From contig LGRX02035513.1 of NCBI GenBank assembly GCA_001247695.2, forward strand, positions 1 through 64,000: a stretch of 64,000 bases of DNA, in the 5' to 3' direction. This DNA is from Cymbomonas tetramitiformis (Eukaryota > Chlorophyta > Pyramimonadophyceae > Pyramimonadales > Pyramimonadaceae). How positions within the stretch are numbered: the stretch's first letter is position 1; every line of letters begins with the position of its first letter. Positions 1 through 11,267 of the stretch are shown here, piece by piece. Made by a program: the position numbers and the translations under genes. The notes under the pieces were generated by a model. It had not been told where the DNA came from. It made no database searches and worked only from the letters and a program-made list of their open reading frames with translations.

Positions 1-840
1 ATAAGCTGGGCTGGAAAAAAACATTAAGAAAATGTACCCAAATAAGGAAATGAAGGCTGCCGAATCATTTCGTTAACGGAAATCGGAATGTCATATTAAG
101 GAAACGAAGGCTGAACATCAGGAAATTCCATTATTATTAAGAAAATTGTAGCTGAATCTAAGGAAATTATAGTCGGTATTTCATGAAATTCTGGAATTTT
201 TCAATGGCAAATAAAGGCTTTTTCTGCACCGCGTTTAGATTATTAAGGATTATTGGTTAATGCACGATAGCTACAGTACGGTTGGTCACGATAATCAATC
301 GGAGCTATTGCAGGCGGGATACTCTTAGGAATACCGGGAGGGACTACCGATTCGGAAATAGTGGCACTTGATATTGACTCGCTCCCTATTGGGATATCCA
401 TAATTGCGGGAAGGTCCTCATCCGAGTCTTCAACCAACTCAACCGTGTCACTCTGCATTGATGCTTTCTCGGTCTCACCGCTGGGATACTCATTGAGTGG
501 CGCTTTGGCCTTGATACTGTACGCGTTATGGCTATCGACTTCAAGTCGTCGTAGTCTTCCTGACTAATCATCCCACTTTGCAAGTCAGCATGTAATTCTC
601 GCAGTTCCTGGCGACTGCTCGGATCCATGCTGGATTTAAGAGAATGCGCTGGCTGACTGCGCTTTCCAATCCCTAAAAAGAAATGGATTTAAGAGAAGAG
701 GCTGGCTGACGCTCGAATCGCGTTTCCTTTTCGTTAGTCATTTCGGTAAGAGGCTGACGCCGGCGGGGGTCAAAATACGGAAAAAGCTAGGCTGGCTCCA
801 AATCCCTGTTTCCTTAAAGGTGAGGTATTACCGTGCATAT
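1..840. other. Non-coding AT-rich flank
   Basis: No ORF here looks like a protein. The first 200 bases hold a degenerate short repeat (AAGGAAA...GAAGGCTG type, about four diverged copies). The stretch to 840 shows two diverged copies of a segment containing GGATTTAAGAGAA...GGCTGGCTGAC around 630-715. I see nothing else. Confidence 0.5.
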
Positions 841-850
841 CTTACATATG

Positions 851-1215
851 CACATAGTTTCGGTAGTCGTCTATCACGGCGTGCCATGAATTTCTATCAC
901 ATATGTTAGAGAGTCGTATATCGCGGAATGCGGTGATTCGATATCACATAATTTCGGGAGGCGTCTTGCACGGCGGCGTGCCATGAATTCCTAGCACATA
1001 TTTTCGAGAGTCGTATGTTGCAGTATGCGGTGAATTGTTATCACATATTTTCGGGAGTCGTCTAGCACGGCGTGCCATGAATTCCTAACGCATTTTTCCG
1101 AGAGCCGTATACTGCGGGATGCGGTGAATTGTTATCACATATTTTCGGGAGTCGTCTAGCACGGCGTGGTACGAATCCCTAGCACATATTTTCGAGAGTC
1201 GTACATTGCGTAATG
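851..1215. repeat. ~95-bp satellite at the 3' side of the Helitron
   Basis: Four tandem copies start near 851, 945, 1042 and 1136. Each is built of two related half units of the form CACATATTTTCGGGAGTCGT followed by TAGCACGGCGTGCCATGAATTC. The array lies just beyond the helicase C-terminus on the minus strand. Related text (ATATTTTCGGGAGTCGTC, then a GCATGTTTTCGAGGGTC variant) recurs at 47.16-47.55 kb, so the two regions share ancestry. Confidence 0.8.
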
Positions 1216-2427
1216 AATAACAAAACTTTGCACGAAAATGGGGCAAGGTCATCTCAATCACGAAAATCATACACTTATTAGAATTACGCGTCTTCTTGAG
1301 AAAGTGTTCAAAGCTCTATGCCACCGGTTGCAACGATGCGGAGATTTAACCCCTACCACCTTGGCTACCCTTCGTCGCGCGAGCACCACTTTTCCCTTTC
1401 CCACGGCCGCCACGCCCTTGTCGTTCTTGAGTGACCGTATCGCCCGCGGCACCGGCTCCATTGCCTCTACTGTTGGGTTGTGCATTTTTAGCGGATTTGC
1501 GACGGGGCTTCAGTTTCACGGGCGGCGGTTGTTTCCATTCACGAGTCCGCCAATCAAATGCATCTAACCATCTTTGGAGCTCCGGATCCGGCTTAAGATT
1601 CAGCAAATGAGATAACTTTGGCCTTCGCCCATCGGGCCCGGGTAATATACGAATGCAGCTGGACTTCTTCACACGCGTCATCCCGACATAAAATGCTTGA
1701 AAGCATAAGTTGAAGACATTCTTCGGCGTCTGGCTTAGATCTAATATAATTTTGTCCACGGTTTGACCTTGGAATTTGTGAAAGGTCAAGGCGAACGCAA
1801 GATCAAGCCCATGAGTTCGATAATATATCTTACTTTTGCGGGAGGCGCGATTCACGGGGAGTTCCTCGAGACGCTTGCAGATCTTAACTGGAAGTACGAT
1901 ACTGCGCGGTCGAGTGACATTCTCACGCATATTTCCCTCGCTCGCCGAGTCTCGAAGCTCGGGAGCTAATGTCGCTTGATCGGACCAGTTTGTGGAATCC
2001 AGATGCTCAATGAGAACATTGACCGCGTAAGGCGGCTCGATCCACACCTCCTCGCCAGGATTCGCATTGTTGATTTTCGCCGCATCGGTGGACCTGCTTT
2101 CATCTCGGAGAATCAGGCTGTGGAATTTGGCGGGCGTGCCGTTCGCTAAACCACGCGAAGGATTTAGGTCGTTGTTTAGAATAATTCCAGGCGCCCCGGC
2201 AACGAAAGTGCCTGTCAATTCGGGAAATTCCGACCGGAGCACGTCTTCATGTCGGGAGTCCAAAAGTGTGGTTGCAATAGGTCGCTTCCAGCGAATTATC
2301 GGTTGTCCACTGAGCCGCGCAAAATGCCGTGCACGCACATCATTGATAGCTTGTCGTTGCCGATTGCCAGTCACGGCCACCGTCGCGAAGAGCCAATCGC
2401 GGTCCATTTGTACATCCGATGCCGTGA

Positions 2428-3094
2428 TGGCTACTGCCCCGTGGTACTTGAGATAGTACCGAAACGCGTTTCGGTACTATCTCAAGTACCGAAACGCCGG
2501 ATTTTTTTTCGATGCCCTCCTTTGATATGGAGATGCTACCCTTCATATATTTTCGTCCCAGGCACCCAAACTGAGTTGCCTTATGCGCCATTGGTCTATA
2601 ACACACGTATATTGGGCGCACGAGGGCGTCGAATGCCGTTGGGTAGCAAAATTTTGGCCTTCAATTTTCGCTTAGTTTTGCAAATACCCAGATTTTCTAT
2701 ACCCCCGCGACTTCAACCGCAAATTTTGGCATCAAGATGAGGCCGGATGGAAAATCTGACGAGACACTGCAGATCGGGCAACTCGCGAACTTGTCAACAT
2801 AGGTCTCCGAATCTTCATCCGGAGCGTGTAGCGGGAGTTATGCGGCGAAACATGCGGGTACTTGTAATAGTACCCAAAATTTTAATTAATTTTATGGTCT
2901 TTCACCCCCCGAAAGCATGCCGCGCATACACATACCTAAAGTCGATGGGAGTAAATTTCAGCAACAACAATAAATCAAAAGGGTCCTAAATGATTTTTCG
3001 AAACCTTCATGGGACACATACACCCCCTCTAGTGCCCATAATGAAGCATAAGGCTTGGTACTTGTGATAGTACCGAACCACGGGGCAGTAGCCA
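2428..3094. mobile_element. E1: 667-bp non-autonomous DNA transposon, TIR TGGCTACTGCCCCG
   Basis: Perfect 18-bp terminal inverted repeats (2428-2445 and 3077-3094, TGGCTACTGCCCCGTGGT) are flanked by the 4-bp direct repeat GTGA (2424-2427, 3095-3098). Inside the left end is a perfect 48-bp palindrome (2443-2490) made of two inverted copies of GGTACTTGAGATAGTACC. A related palindrome lies at 2856-2875 and another at 3057-3074. It has no coding capacity of its own, but carries the ~80-bp module seen in E3 and E4. It sits in the Helitron helicase gene. Confidence 0.93.
2733..2812 (+). other. Conserved ~80-bp module, E1 copy
   Basis: Starts CAAGATGAGGCCGGATGG and runs to AACATAGGTCTCCGAAT. It aligns along its length with 11268-11347 (E4) and 58673-58752 (E3), although the surrounding element sequence is much less alike. 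In one frame all three read K-M-x-x-D, then K/E-T-L, Q-L-x-N-L-S/T-T. It may be a remnant of the parent coding sequence or a functional cis element. Confidence 0.75.
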
Positions 3095-5235
3095 GTGAGC
3101 ACCTTCAGCCGGTCCAAATCGGACTGCGTAATGGGTCGTTCCTCCGAACGGCATCGTTCAATGAAGCGGACGTGAGCCGGGTCGCTAGCTGCTCGAACCT
3201 GCGTACGAACATCAACACACCAATAATGTTCACGGTCGCATGCAAAAACCGCGGAAGGATTCGGTATTGAACAAAAATAAGATTTCCATGCGGTAGAAGT
3301 AATCGGAAATACCTGTTCGGTTAATGGATAGCGCCGGATAGCTTGGAATAGACGACCAGCTGTCTCAGCCACATCAAATGATAGTTGGTCGGAAAAGACG
3401 TTTAAAGCTTGTTTGTACAACGATTTTCCCACGGGGGCTAGTTGTCCAAAATCGCCCACAGCCACCACCGCTAGTCCCCCCCATTCAGTTTTGGCCTCCG
3501 TGCCGACTCGTCGGATTTCGGCACAACGATCTTGAAGATGTCCATACAAGCATGCCTCAACCATGGAGATTTCGTCGATAAGTAATATGTAGGCGGTACC
3601 GGGGCCAAGGCGCACCGCGTACTCCGCCTTCGTGCCCGGATTCATGGCCTTCAAAGGCACCGCCCTGCAAGCTTCCGTGGGCTTCATATCACCCAAGTTA
3701 TGAATGGTCCGCGCACCTGGGATGAGAGCCGCCGCAACCCCTGACGGAGCGCAGCAAACCACGGTGCCATCATGACCGGATAAAAAATTCGCGGCGGTGC
3801 ACAAGGCTTTGGCGACGTAACTCTTGCCGGTGCCCGGTCCGCCGTCCCACAACGAAGTCGTCGGTGGATTTGGAGGAGGCTTGCTCTGCGCCTCGGCGGC
3901 CAGACATAGGGATAACCATGACAACACGGGGGTGACCGCATCACGTTGACCTGCGTTTAGATCGGTGGTGATTAAAAACGAAGCTCCGTCGAAGTCGCCA
4001 ACCACCATTACGGCCAATCCGCCCCACGTATCACGCTCCTCCATAGGCATTCCTTCCACCGCCAACCTCGTCGCACAAAGCTGTTGTAAGCGGGCGAAGA
4101 GAGCGGCATCGTCGTATACGCACTTCGGAACGAGAAGCAGCCGACATTTGAAGATGGCATGATCCGCTGGGATGGGTCCGGTGCCAAACAAAGCGTCATA
4201 TAATACGTTAGGGCACATCTCGTGAGCAAAAGCCCCAAATTCATCGGAGGGGGTGGAAGGCATGATGAGGCATCCAATGTTGTCAGATGGAACGCCAAGA
4301 CGGGATACCGATGAAAGACATGTTGACACGCGAGGGTAAGGTCGTTTCGCGTCCGAAAGGATGACAAAGGGGCGTGCCGCTCGATGACGAGATGGACCGT
4401 CGCCTGTTTGTAGTCGAAGCCACCCAAGGAGGTGATCGAAAATCTTGGCCTCAGTCTTGGATTGAAAGTCGGCGGGACAAACTCGAATGTGAGGATCGAC
4501 GCCTGCTCCAATATCATGAGGCGAAGCGGTCTCGTCCGTAGCGACAGTTCGTTGTTCCGGGATGGACGCGTCCGGCTCTTGTGCCATAACTTCCGCTACA
4601 CGATTAGCATCTTGTTCGGTGTAGGATGAGACCAAATCAGGACGGCTTACGCGGGTGGGTCCCGGAACATCGGTCGACGGATTGTTCACGCGGTCATCGC
4701 CGGTCGTGGGCATGGTCTCGGTGTGAATTCGCTCAAAGAAGTCGACGGAGCCCTGCACAAACTTGCGCTCCGCTTTCAACGCATCAAGCCGAGAATCCCC
4801 ATCAGCACCCTCAGCATCTTCCAACACTTGAAGGTTGCGTGTACGGATTTCCTCGATCAACGCATCCAACTCCATATCCCGGTCGCGCATAGGTACTTGC
4901 TTTCCAGTAGGGTTTGCCGGGGGAACGTACGGACCTTGACCTTTCTCAGCTGCGGTTTCCAGCGTTGCCCAATCCACGACCGCTCGGGCACGCCACTGGG
5001 TCATAATCTTTTTCTTCCGCGAATTCACGTTGAGTCCAAAGGTCACATTCTCGACATACGCAAGGCGTGCCCGCATAATGAAAGGTGCATCAGGCCGGGA
5101 GGCAGCTTCGCACCAATCACAAAAAGCGTCCCAGCCGGTGGCCGGACCCTTTAGATTTTGTGCTTTAACGGCGTCGTCGGTATCCATGCAAGCCGTCCAT
5201 TCGGCAATATCCCAAGGCTGGATTAACGCGAGCAT

Positions 5236-5962
5236 ATATGCGCTGTATTTCTCGGCCTTCTTCGTCCAGGTCTTGTTCCGAATAATACGTGGTCCAGGAT
5301 ACTTAGGGGGAGGCCCACCTCGCTGCTAAAATGGGACATTTGAACTTAGATCGGATACGCTGCACGTGCGTGGGTGTCGTGCAAGGGATGATCGGGATGA
5401 AATCGAAATAGTCCGTTCACAGGCCGTCCACGTTGAGGAGCCGGCATTTCGACAATCAAGCCGGTTTCGGGAATGTTCTGGCCGCAGCGTGGAGAGGTCG
5501 GTTCCGGCATTTCTTCATCCTCCGGTTTTTTTAGGTTGCCGCACCACATCCACAAGGGCGCCATACTCCACCAAATTGAGATTAGCTAACTCGTTACCCC
5601 GGTAAAGGTAATGAGTATGCTGAGCGACCGGCATTGGTTCACCGTCGATGTCACGATATACGGCAGCGCCAGCATCACCTTGCACTCTGCGTGGCCGATG
5701 ACTTCCGCTTCCCCATAGTCAGGGACGACATCGCCGGCATCAATCCCGGGGAACATGTCGGCATCCCCGAGGTCTTCATCGTCACAATCGATATCATCGT
5801 CTGGTCGCTCTCCATGACCTCCGAAGGTTTCGTCGCCTTGCGCCAAGCCAATGCCTTGCTCGCTAGCAAACGCCTTTACCGCCGCCCATACGTGCACGTA
5901 CCAAAAGCGCTCATTTGTCGGAACGGTTGGCAATCCGAGTAAGAAGGATGCCGCTTGTTCTT
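5236..5962 (-). pseudogene. Helitron Rep-helicase linker region
   Basis: The minus-strand reading at 5586-5933 contains an acidic stretch (DDDIDCDDEDLGDAD) after ERFWYVHVWAAVKAF. It joins the Rep part to the helicase in position, but the frame changes near 5600 and again near 5330. No catalytic motif is visible, and I treat it as the degraded linker of the same protein. Confidence 0.45.
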
Positions 5963-7760
5963 CTACGCCAACTTCCGTGAGCCCCCGTAATATTGTTCAG
6001 ATAGAGTGCGCGTGATAACATGTTGAGCGGTTCTCACTTCCGTACCCGAATTCTCGGCAACCGAGGGCCGGTGAGCGACGGACTTAGTGGCCTCGTACAA
6101 GCAAGATAAGGTAATAGCGGGTTCCCACGGATCCTTCACCATATACTTGAACATATAGTAGCCAGCAGCTTTCGCCTGCTCCGCAGACCCAAGCATGTAC
6201 ATGGCCGTGTTGCCCCCCATGACGGCGGTGAATGCACGATTGAAGGCCGTCATGAAGGTGTCGTCGTTTTTGGGTCTATAAGGTTCCCAAACTATTACGC
6301 GTTTGTCGGGTTCCACAAGAGGTGCATCGATGCTAAGAGTCGTAGGGTCATGAAGTTCACGGGGGGTAATAGTCTCCGCCTCCATCACGTTGAACCGCGT
6401 AATTCCTTCGTTATCCACGTAGGGATCATTGCCATCACCAACCACAATGAGTTCGGTTGGCCCAGTATCCCGGGTACGTAGAGCTTGAGGCATGCATAGG
6501 CGACAACCGTATCGACCGTTCCTGGCGGCTTTCTACAAGTGAAGGTGTGTCGGTCACGACGATTCGAATAAGCCGACACTCGAGCCCAGCGAACATCGAA
6601 CGGAGTGCTGTTGATATCCGGCGGCGGTGCATCCGGTGGCGGAGCGTTCGGATAGCACGGAGAACATATTACCTCGGGTTCCCGATCCAGCGGTAAGGGG
6701 GAATCGTAGAGTGCGAGCCGAGGTGCGGCTCTCTCTGCCGGGTCCTCTTTGGCGCGGCGTGCATGAACTTCTTGATGCGCCCATGTGGGCAAATGTGCTT
6801 GCACTGTAGTGTCGAGCACTTTTCCCGCTCTGGAGGCGAGCTTTGGATCCTCGGCTATCTTCACCAAAATAATGCCAGCAATAGCGCATTCAAAGAGGCA
6901 ACCGTGTAGGTGTAGAGCGCCCCGCTGTTGGGCTTCAATTACCGCCAAAAATGCGGCAAGCATGCCCCCAAAACGCATGGATCCCGAGATCCCAGCGGCT
7001 GTGTTCTCTTTGTGTCTCCCTCGAGATGCAGCCCCAAAAGACCTTCGACCGCGGCCTTCATCAAAATTCTAAAATTCTCGGCCGCGGCAGCGGGGTGTTC
7101 AGCTAACAAGGCGGCGCGTTGTGCTGGCGTGGTTTGGATAGCAAATCCGAAGCCTTCCTCATCGGACGGCTTCATGGGGTCCTTCGAGGATGGCTTACAG
7201 AAGCGGATGGTGAGCACATTGTCCATGTCTGGTGGGGATATCGTGATGAAGAAGGTGGGGTTGCCATACATGTAACTCATGGCCATCATCTTGGAGATGT
7301 TCTGCGCTCGCTCGCGGGGCCCATAAGGGACAGTCCCGCCGCTCAATCGGAGGATGGGAGTTATTTCCGCCAGAAGTTTTTTGGCGGCGTCACTTTCGGG
7401 GTCCTTGGCCGCTTCCTCCAGGGCCTTTCGAAAATCGGGTCGCCGAATTATCTCCATAAATCGATTGATGGAAGCACCATCCGACTTTACTTTCGCCGCG
7501 ACCTGGCGACATGCTGCGTGGCGTTGGGCTTGATTGAATAACGTGAGAATAACATCGGCGTTGTCGAAGCGGATGTCATATTGCAATAACAAATGCCGTG
7601 TATGGCGCGATGACAATGACGACTTCGGCAAACCATGGTGCGCAGTAAAAAAATAACCACGGGAATGCTCCATAGAAGAAGAAATCGTTCTCCGTGAATT
7701 CGTTGACGGGTTTGTCGCCGAAAGTGATCGGCACCTCTTGCACCGCCGCAGGACGAGCAC
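5963..7760 (-). pseudogene. Helitron Rep (HUH nuclease) region with frameshifts
   Basis: It covers the Helitron-like N domain and the rolling-circle Rep nuclease. The segment 6939-7760 holds the family signature GNPTFFITISPPD. The next (6385-6978) holds QQRGALHLHG, the metal-binding HUH motif, with HLH at 6901-6915. The last (5963-6493) holds YYMFKYMVKDPW near 6126-6165, matching the paired catalytic tyrosines with following Lys. These three pieces are in different frames, with breaks near 6960 and 6450, so the protein cannot be made as it stands unless the breaks are assembly errors. Order and spacing agree with a single RepHel gene read leftward. Confidence 0.8.
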
Positions 7761-7859
7761 AGCCTTCCTGGCGTGGAGGTGGCGAGGTTCCTGAAAACAA
7801 ACAACACGAAATCATTCAAAAACTTCCGCCGGGCCGCCAAAATCATGCGGAGAACCAGT

Positions 7860-8160
7860 GGTTTTTTTAAGAATGCGGACGGGACGGTGGGTGTGTTTAA
7901 GACGGCAGTGGGGGCTCCCCCCACACCCCGTTACTCGGGAATTCTTTTTAAGACCGCCGGGGGCTCCGCCCCCCACACCCCCGTTACTGCGGAATTCTTT
8001 AAGACCGCGCCCCGTGGGGGGGACTCCCCACACACCCCCGTTGCTCCATACCTTTTTTTAAGGCGCCCGGTGGGGGCTCCGCCCCCCACAGCCCCCATTG
8101 TCGGAATTTTTCCGGACAACGCCGTGGGGTTCCGCCCCCCCCACACACACCCCGCCCCTC
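7860..8160. repeat. GC-rich ~53-bp hairpin repeats inside the Helitron
   Basis: About five tandem copies of a unit with GGGGGCTCCGCCCCCCACA followed by CCCCGTTACTGCGGAATTC and TTTAAGACCG. Each unit has a self-complementary G-run/C-run core and could fold as a hairpin. It falls between the N-terminal domains and the Rep region of the Helitron gene. A single related unit (GCTCCGCCCCCCCACACCCC) occurs at 47.33 kb. Confidence 0.8.
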
Positions 8161-8179
8161 ACTACATAATTTGTGTCAG

Positions 8180-9775
8180 GACTATGCCTAGTGGGAGCAG
8201 CGCTTACCGCCATGCGATCCTTCATCAGGCTCCCCACTATCAGCATCCGTTTCCGGCGATATTCGTTGAACCGCTTGCATAACAGCTTGCACCGGTTGCT
8301 TCTCGTTAACAGGTCGTGACATAAGCAACACGTTCCCAATTCCACCGGCGTCCTCGATCTCGACTGCTTGAGAGCCTTGCGTGCTCATCGTCCGCATGAG
8401 GCCGTACGTGGGCGACATCGGATCCAACTCGTCGCTCCATGTGAGTTGTGGTCTCATCGGTATACTCCAAACACGCATCTAGTACTCTGTCGGGCAGCGT
8501 ACGCAGTGCTTCGAGTACATGTGGATCGCGGTCGTCCAAAATTCGTGTTCTCGGCATGGACGTCTCAGTAACATCGACGTTCCGTCCCCTGATGCACGAC
8601 GTTCATTGTCCGCGGCAATTCGAAATCGTTGTATGCCGGATGCCCCATGTGAATGAAGAAGGCCTTTAACCACATAAATACGACTTCTGGACGCAGTTCT
8701 TTGTACGCCGGGGCTAACTTCAGGCGTGCCGCTGCCCATTGCCCAACCTTGCCGACAAACACGAATGATAATACCCGATCCAAGTCAAGCCTAGGCAAGC
8801 TGTTAGCGCAAAGCATTTGTGCACCATCATGTTGCATGGCGATAACGTGTCCACGAATGGCCGAGCGCGCGGATGTGTGGTCGAAGCCACTAGGTACAGT
8901 GAGTTTGACCACGTTCATAAAAGGAACCACTCTTTGCAATACCATTTTCTCAAAAAAGATGTAGAGGAGGCAATCCACTATAGCCACCGTATGTGCATGG
9001 GGCCCGCGACGGGTGGCCATAATCAAACCCAGCGGCGATGGAATGGTTTGGCTTTTTGCCATTCGCCGATTTTTTCACGACATTTAAGCAGGGAAGGCAT
9101 AATGTGGTCATCTCGGTGCCAGCGTCGTCCCCAATGGATTTGACATACACCAAGTCCGGATGGAGGTAAAACACGTGCGTGGCCAGGGTCACGTGATTCA
9201 TACCGAGAGTAGCATGCACGATACGCCCCGAACGCAAAGTAAGCGTCACGCTCAACCCGCGTAAGCTCTAGGCATGAATCCTGCAATTCGCTCAACGGAA
9301 GATCTTGACGGTATTCTCTATCGACGTCACGTATGCCACACGCCGCACACGAATCCAAAGTCCGCTTGTTCGAGGTATGCTTCACGTAAGACTTCACACG
9401 CTCTTGCAAAATGTCGTCGGTAACCGTCGCGGCGTCGATCTGTTCCACGTAACTTTCCCGTACAACCGGATCCTTTATGTCTTCATGTCGACGATATCGT
9501 GCGATACCGGTGCTCTCCCATAAGGCGGCGATAGCAATATTCGGCCACTGCTCAAAGCCCCCCAACGTTGCGGGAGTAGGAAAATATTTATCTCTATAAA
9601 TGGTTTCGTTAATGCGTTGTCGCTCTTCAAACTCGTTTGTTTTGTTATTTTTACGTTTTCGTCGAGCAACTCCCGCTTCTTGTTCGAGGACCCCAGGCTG
9701 AGAGCGTCGGTCTCGTGCGTCCAGAGCTTCTTGTTCGAGGACCCCAGGCTGAGAGCGTCGGGCTCGTGCGTCCAA
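8180..9775 (-). pseudogene. Helitron N-terminal region (DUF6570-like), frameshifted
   Basis: Reading leftward, 9023-9775 has a Cys pair (CAACG) and a region ending near FAFGAYRACYS. A second frame (8950-9255) gives LCLPCLNVV...GKKPNHSIAAGFDYG, the C-x2-C and siA-G-D-G pattern of DUF6570-type domains of Helitron proteins. A third (8565-9062) continues with RSAIRGHVIAMQHDG and VFVGKVGQW, typical of the following part. Shorter pieces go on to about 8180. At least three frame changes separate the pieces. The start lies in the minisatellite-encoded RRSQPGVLEQ repeats, and no good ATG can be chosen. Confidence 0.65.
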
Positions 9776-10075
9776 AGCTATCGTTCGAGGACCCAGGGCT
9801 GAGAACGTCGGTCTCGTGCGTCAGACTTCTCGTTCGAGGACCCGGCTGGAGCGTCGGTGTCGTTTGTCAGAGCTTCTCGTTCGAGGACCCGAGTGAGAGC
9901 GTCGGTCTCGTTGTCTTGAGCTTCTTGTTCGAGGACCCCGGGGCTGAGAGCGTCGGGCTCGTGCGTCCGAGCTTCGTTCGAGGACCCCAGGCTGAGAGCG
10001 TCGGGCTCGTGCGTCCAGAGCTATCTGTTCGAGGACCCCAGGCTGAGAGCGTCGGGCTCGTTTGTGACGAGATTT
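9660..10075. repeat. ~50-60-bp minisatellite, partly coding
   Basis: About eight imperfect units built on TTGTTCGAGGACCCCAGGCT, GAGAGCGTCGGGCTCGTGCG and TCCAGAGCT, with small deletions between units. On the minus strand it would encode repeats of ARRSQPGVLEQ at the Helitron N-terminus. Length changes between copies make a stable reading frame doubtful. Confidence 0.85.
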
Positions 10076-10471
10076 GTAACTCCGTCGCAACGTTCTCGGG
10101 GAATAAATCGAAGGTGAGGCAAGGGAGTCGCGACGACTTCCTGCCATTCCTCGGCCTTTCATACCGGAGGCTTGCTCTTGTCCTTGTCGCAATATGCGCT
10201 CGGAGATGTGGACCTTGCGGCGGAGATGTTAACGAAGATATAGCTGAGAGGTTCGTCTTTAGAAATAAATGTGGCGTTGAGCAGCATATAGACCCCGCAA
10301 TCGATGGTGTTATGTTGCTGAGGGGCGTCAACAGCGGTCTGCCTACATCTGGAAAATGGCGAGGCGATCCGGGATCGCTCTTTTCGTGATCCGGAACGGG
10401 ATCGATCCCGGGAGGGAAGTTTCTTACGGGATCGTTCCGGTTTCGGCGAAATTACACGATCGTAGAGGGAA

Positions 10472-10574
10472 CGCTCCAGGTACGGGAACGATCCTGGAAC
10501 GCTCCAGGTACGGGAACGATCCTGGAACGCTCCAGGTACGGGAACGATCCTGGAACGCTCCAGGTACGGGAACG
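10472..10574. repeat. 28-bp tandem repeat with CCAGG/CCTGG symmetry
   Basis: Units start at 10472, 10500, 10528 and 10556 (the last partial): CGCTCCAGGTACGGGAACG then ATCCTGGAA. Within each unit CTCCAGG and CCTGGA are inverted, so every unit is a weak hairpin. It follows a GGAACGGGATCGATCCCGGG stretch at about 10395. Confidence 0.9.
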
Positions 10575-11267
10575 GTGGAAGGACAGGTGTGATATGCTCA
10601 AGATGTCTTCAAGCATTCAAAGAAAGTGATCATGCACCACACATAAAAAAAGGTAAACTTTCAGAACACAAGGCTAGAGGTAAAGGAGGCAACTTTTCAA
10701 ATATGTATATACAAATACAAAAAAAAAAAAACACCATACAGTACACTAGGTACTTCATTTGCATGTACTCATACTGTCAACTGTCTCCATTATCGACTAT
10801 CACTGACTAGTAAAGTCTTCTTCTTCCTCATCTATACTTCCCACTCCTATTGTGTTTTGGTGTTGAAGAATTTCTGTTAAAGTTGCAGGCCACTTGGCTG
10901 ACTGCGCCAGCTTCACACGTGAGTGTACCATATTCCATCTTTTTACTTGGGTAAAAATTCTTGAGTACTCCTTGTGTCTCTTACCCATCTGTTGGCTGCA
11001 GCCAACATAAAGGCCCTTTATGTTGGCTGGAGCCAACATAAGCCTTGCTGACAATCCCGGGAGCTGTTGATACCGGATGGTACATTTCAGTAGCTCAAAA
11101 TGAAGGCGGGGATGCTCTCTTTCACACATGCGTTACCAATATTGGGCCGCTCAAAATTATCGAAGATAATTTGGGTTAATATGCGAAAGAATGTACAATT
11201 TTGTGGATTTCCCAAGAAACTTTTGGTGTTTTCATAGCCATGTTACTTTGATCGATATTTTGAGGGT

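Larger units (their letters stand above)
1346..5235 (-). pseudogene. Helitron PIF1-like helicase, split by E1
   Basis: This is a superfamily-1 DNA helicase of the PIF1/Helitron type. The upstream part (3095-5235) carries Walker A GGPGTGKS near 3826-3852, Walker B LLIDEISM near 3561-3588 and the motif-III-like VGDFGQLAPV near 3450. The downstream part (1346-2423) carries the C-terminal motifs FALTFHKFQGQTVD and FYVGMTRVK, then a basic Gly/Arg-rich tail. E1 (2428-3094) lies between them. Dropping E1 and one copy of its 4-bp duplication joins the frame exactly (KVLT-ASDVQMD). N-terminal to Walker A there is a second, degenerate copy of the Walker B to motif III block (WGGLAVMVVGDF near 3995-4030), an internal partial duplication. 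The ATG at 5235 is internal to a longer RepHel, not a true start. Confidence 0.8.
1216..10340 (-). mobile_element. Decayed Helitron (rolling-circle transposon)
   Basis: Reading leftward on the minus strand come a low-complexity N-terminus, a DUF6570-like/zinc region, a Helitron-like N domain, a Rep nuclease with HUH and paired-Tyr motifs, and a PIF1-type helicase. That is the domain order of Helitron RepHel proteins, which nick and unwind DNA for rolling-circle transposition. The frame is broken several times, a GC-rich repeat splits the N-terminal part, and a small DNA transposon (E1) interrupts the helicase. I did not find a convincing 5' TC end or a 3' hairpin with CTRR, so the outer limits are approximate. 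Confidence 0.75.

Noticed and set aside
10991..11041. Each TTATGTTGGCTG palindrome as a separate foldback element
   Set aside because: They are better explained as the iterated internal palindromes of E4, which has TIRs and a TSD further out.
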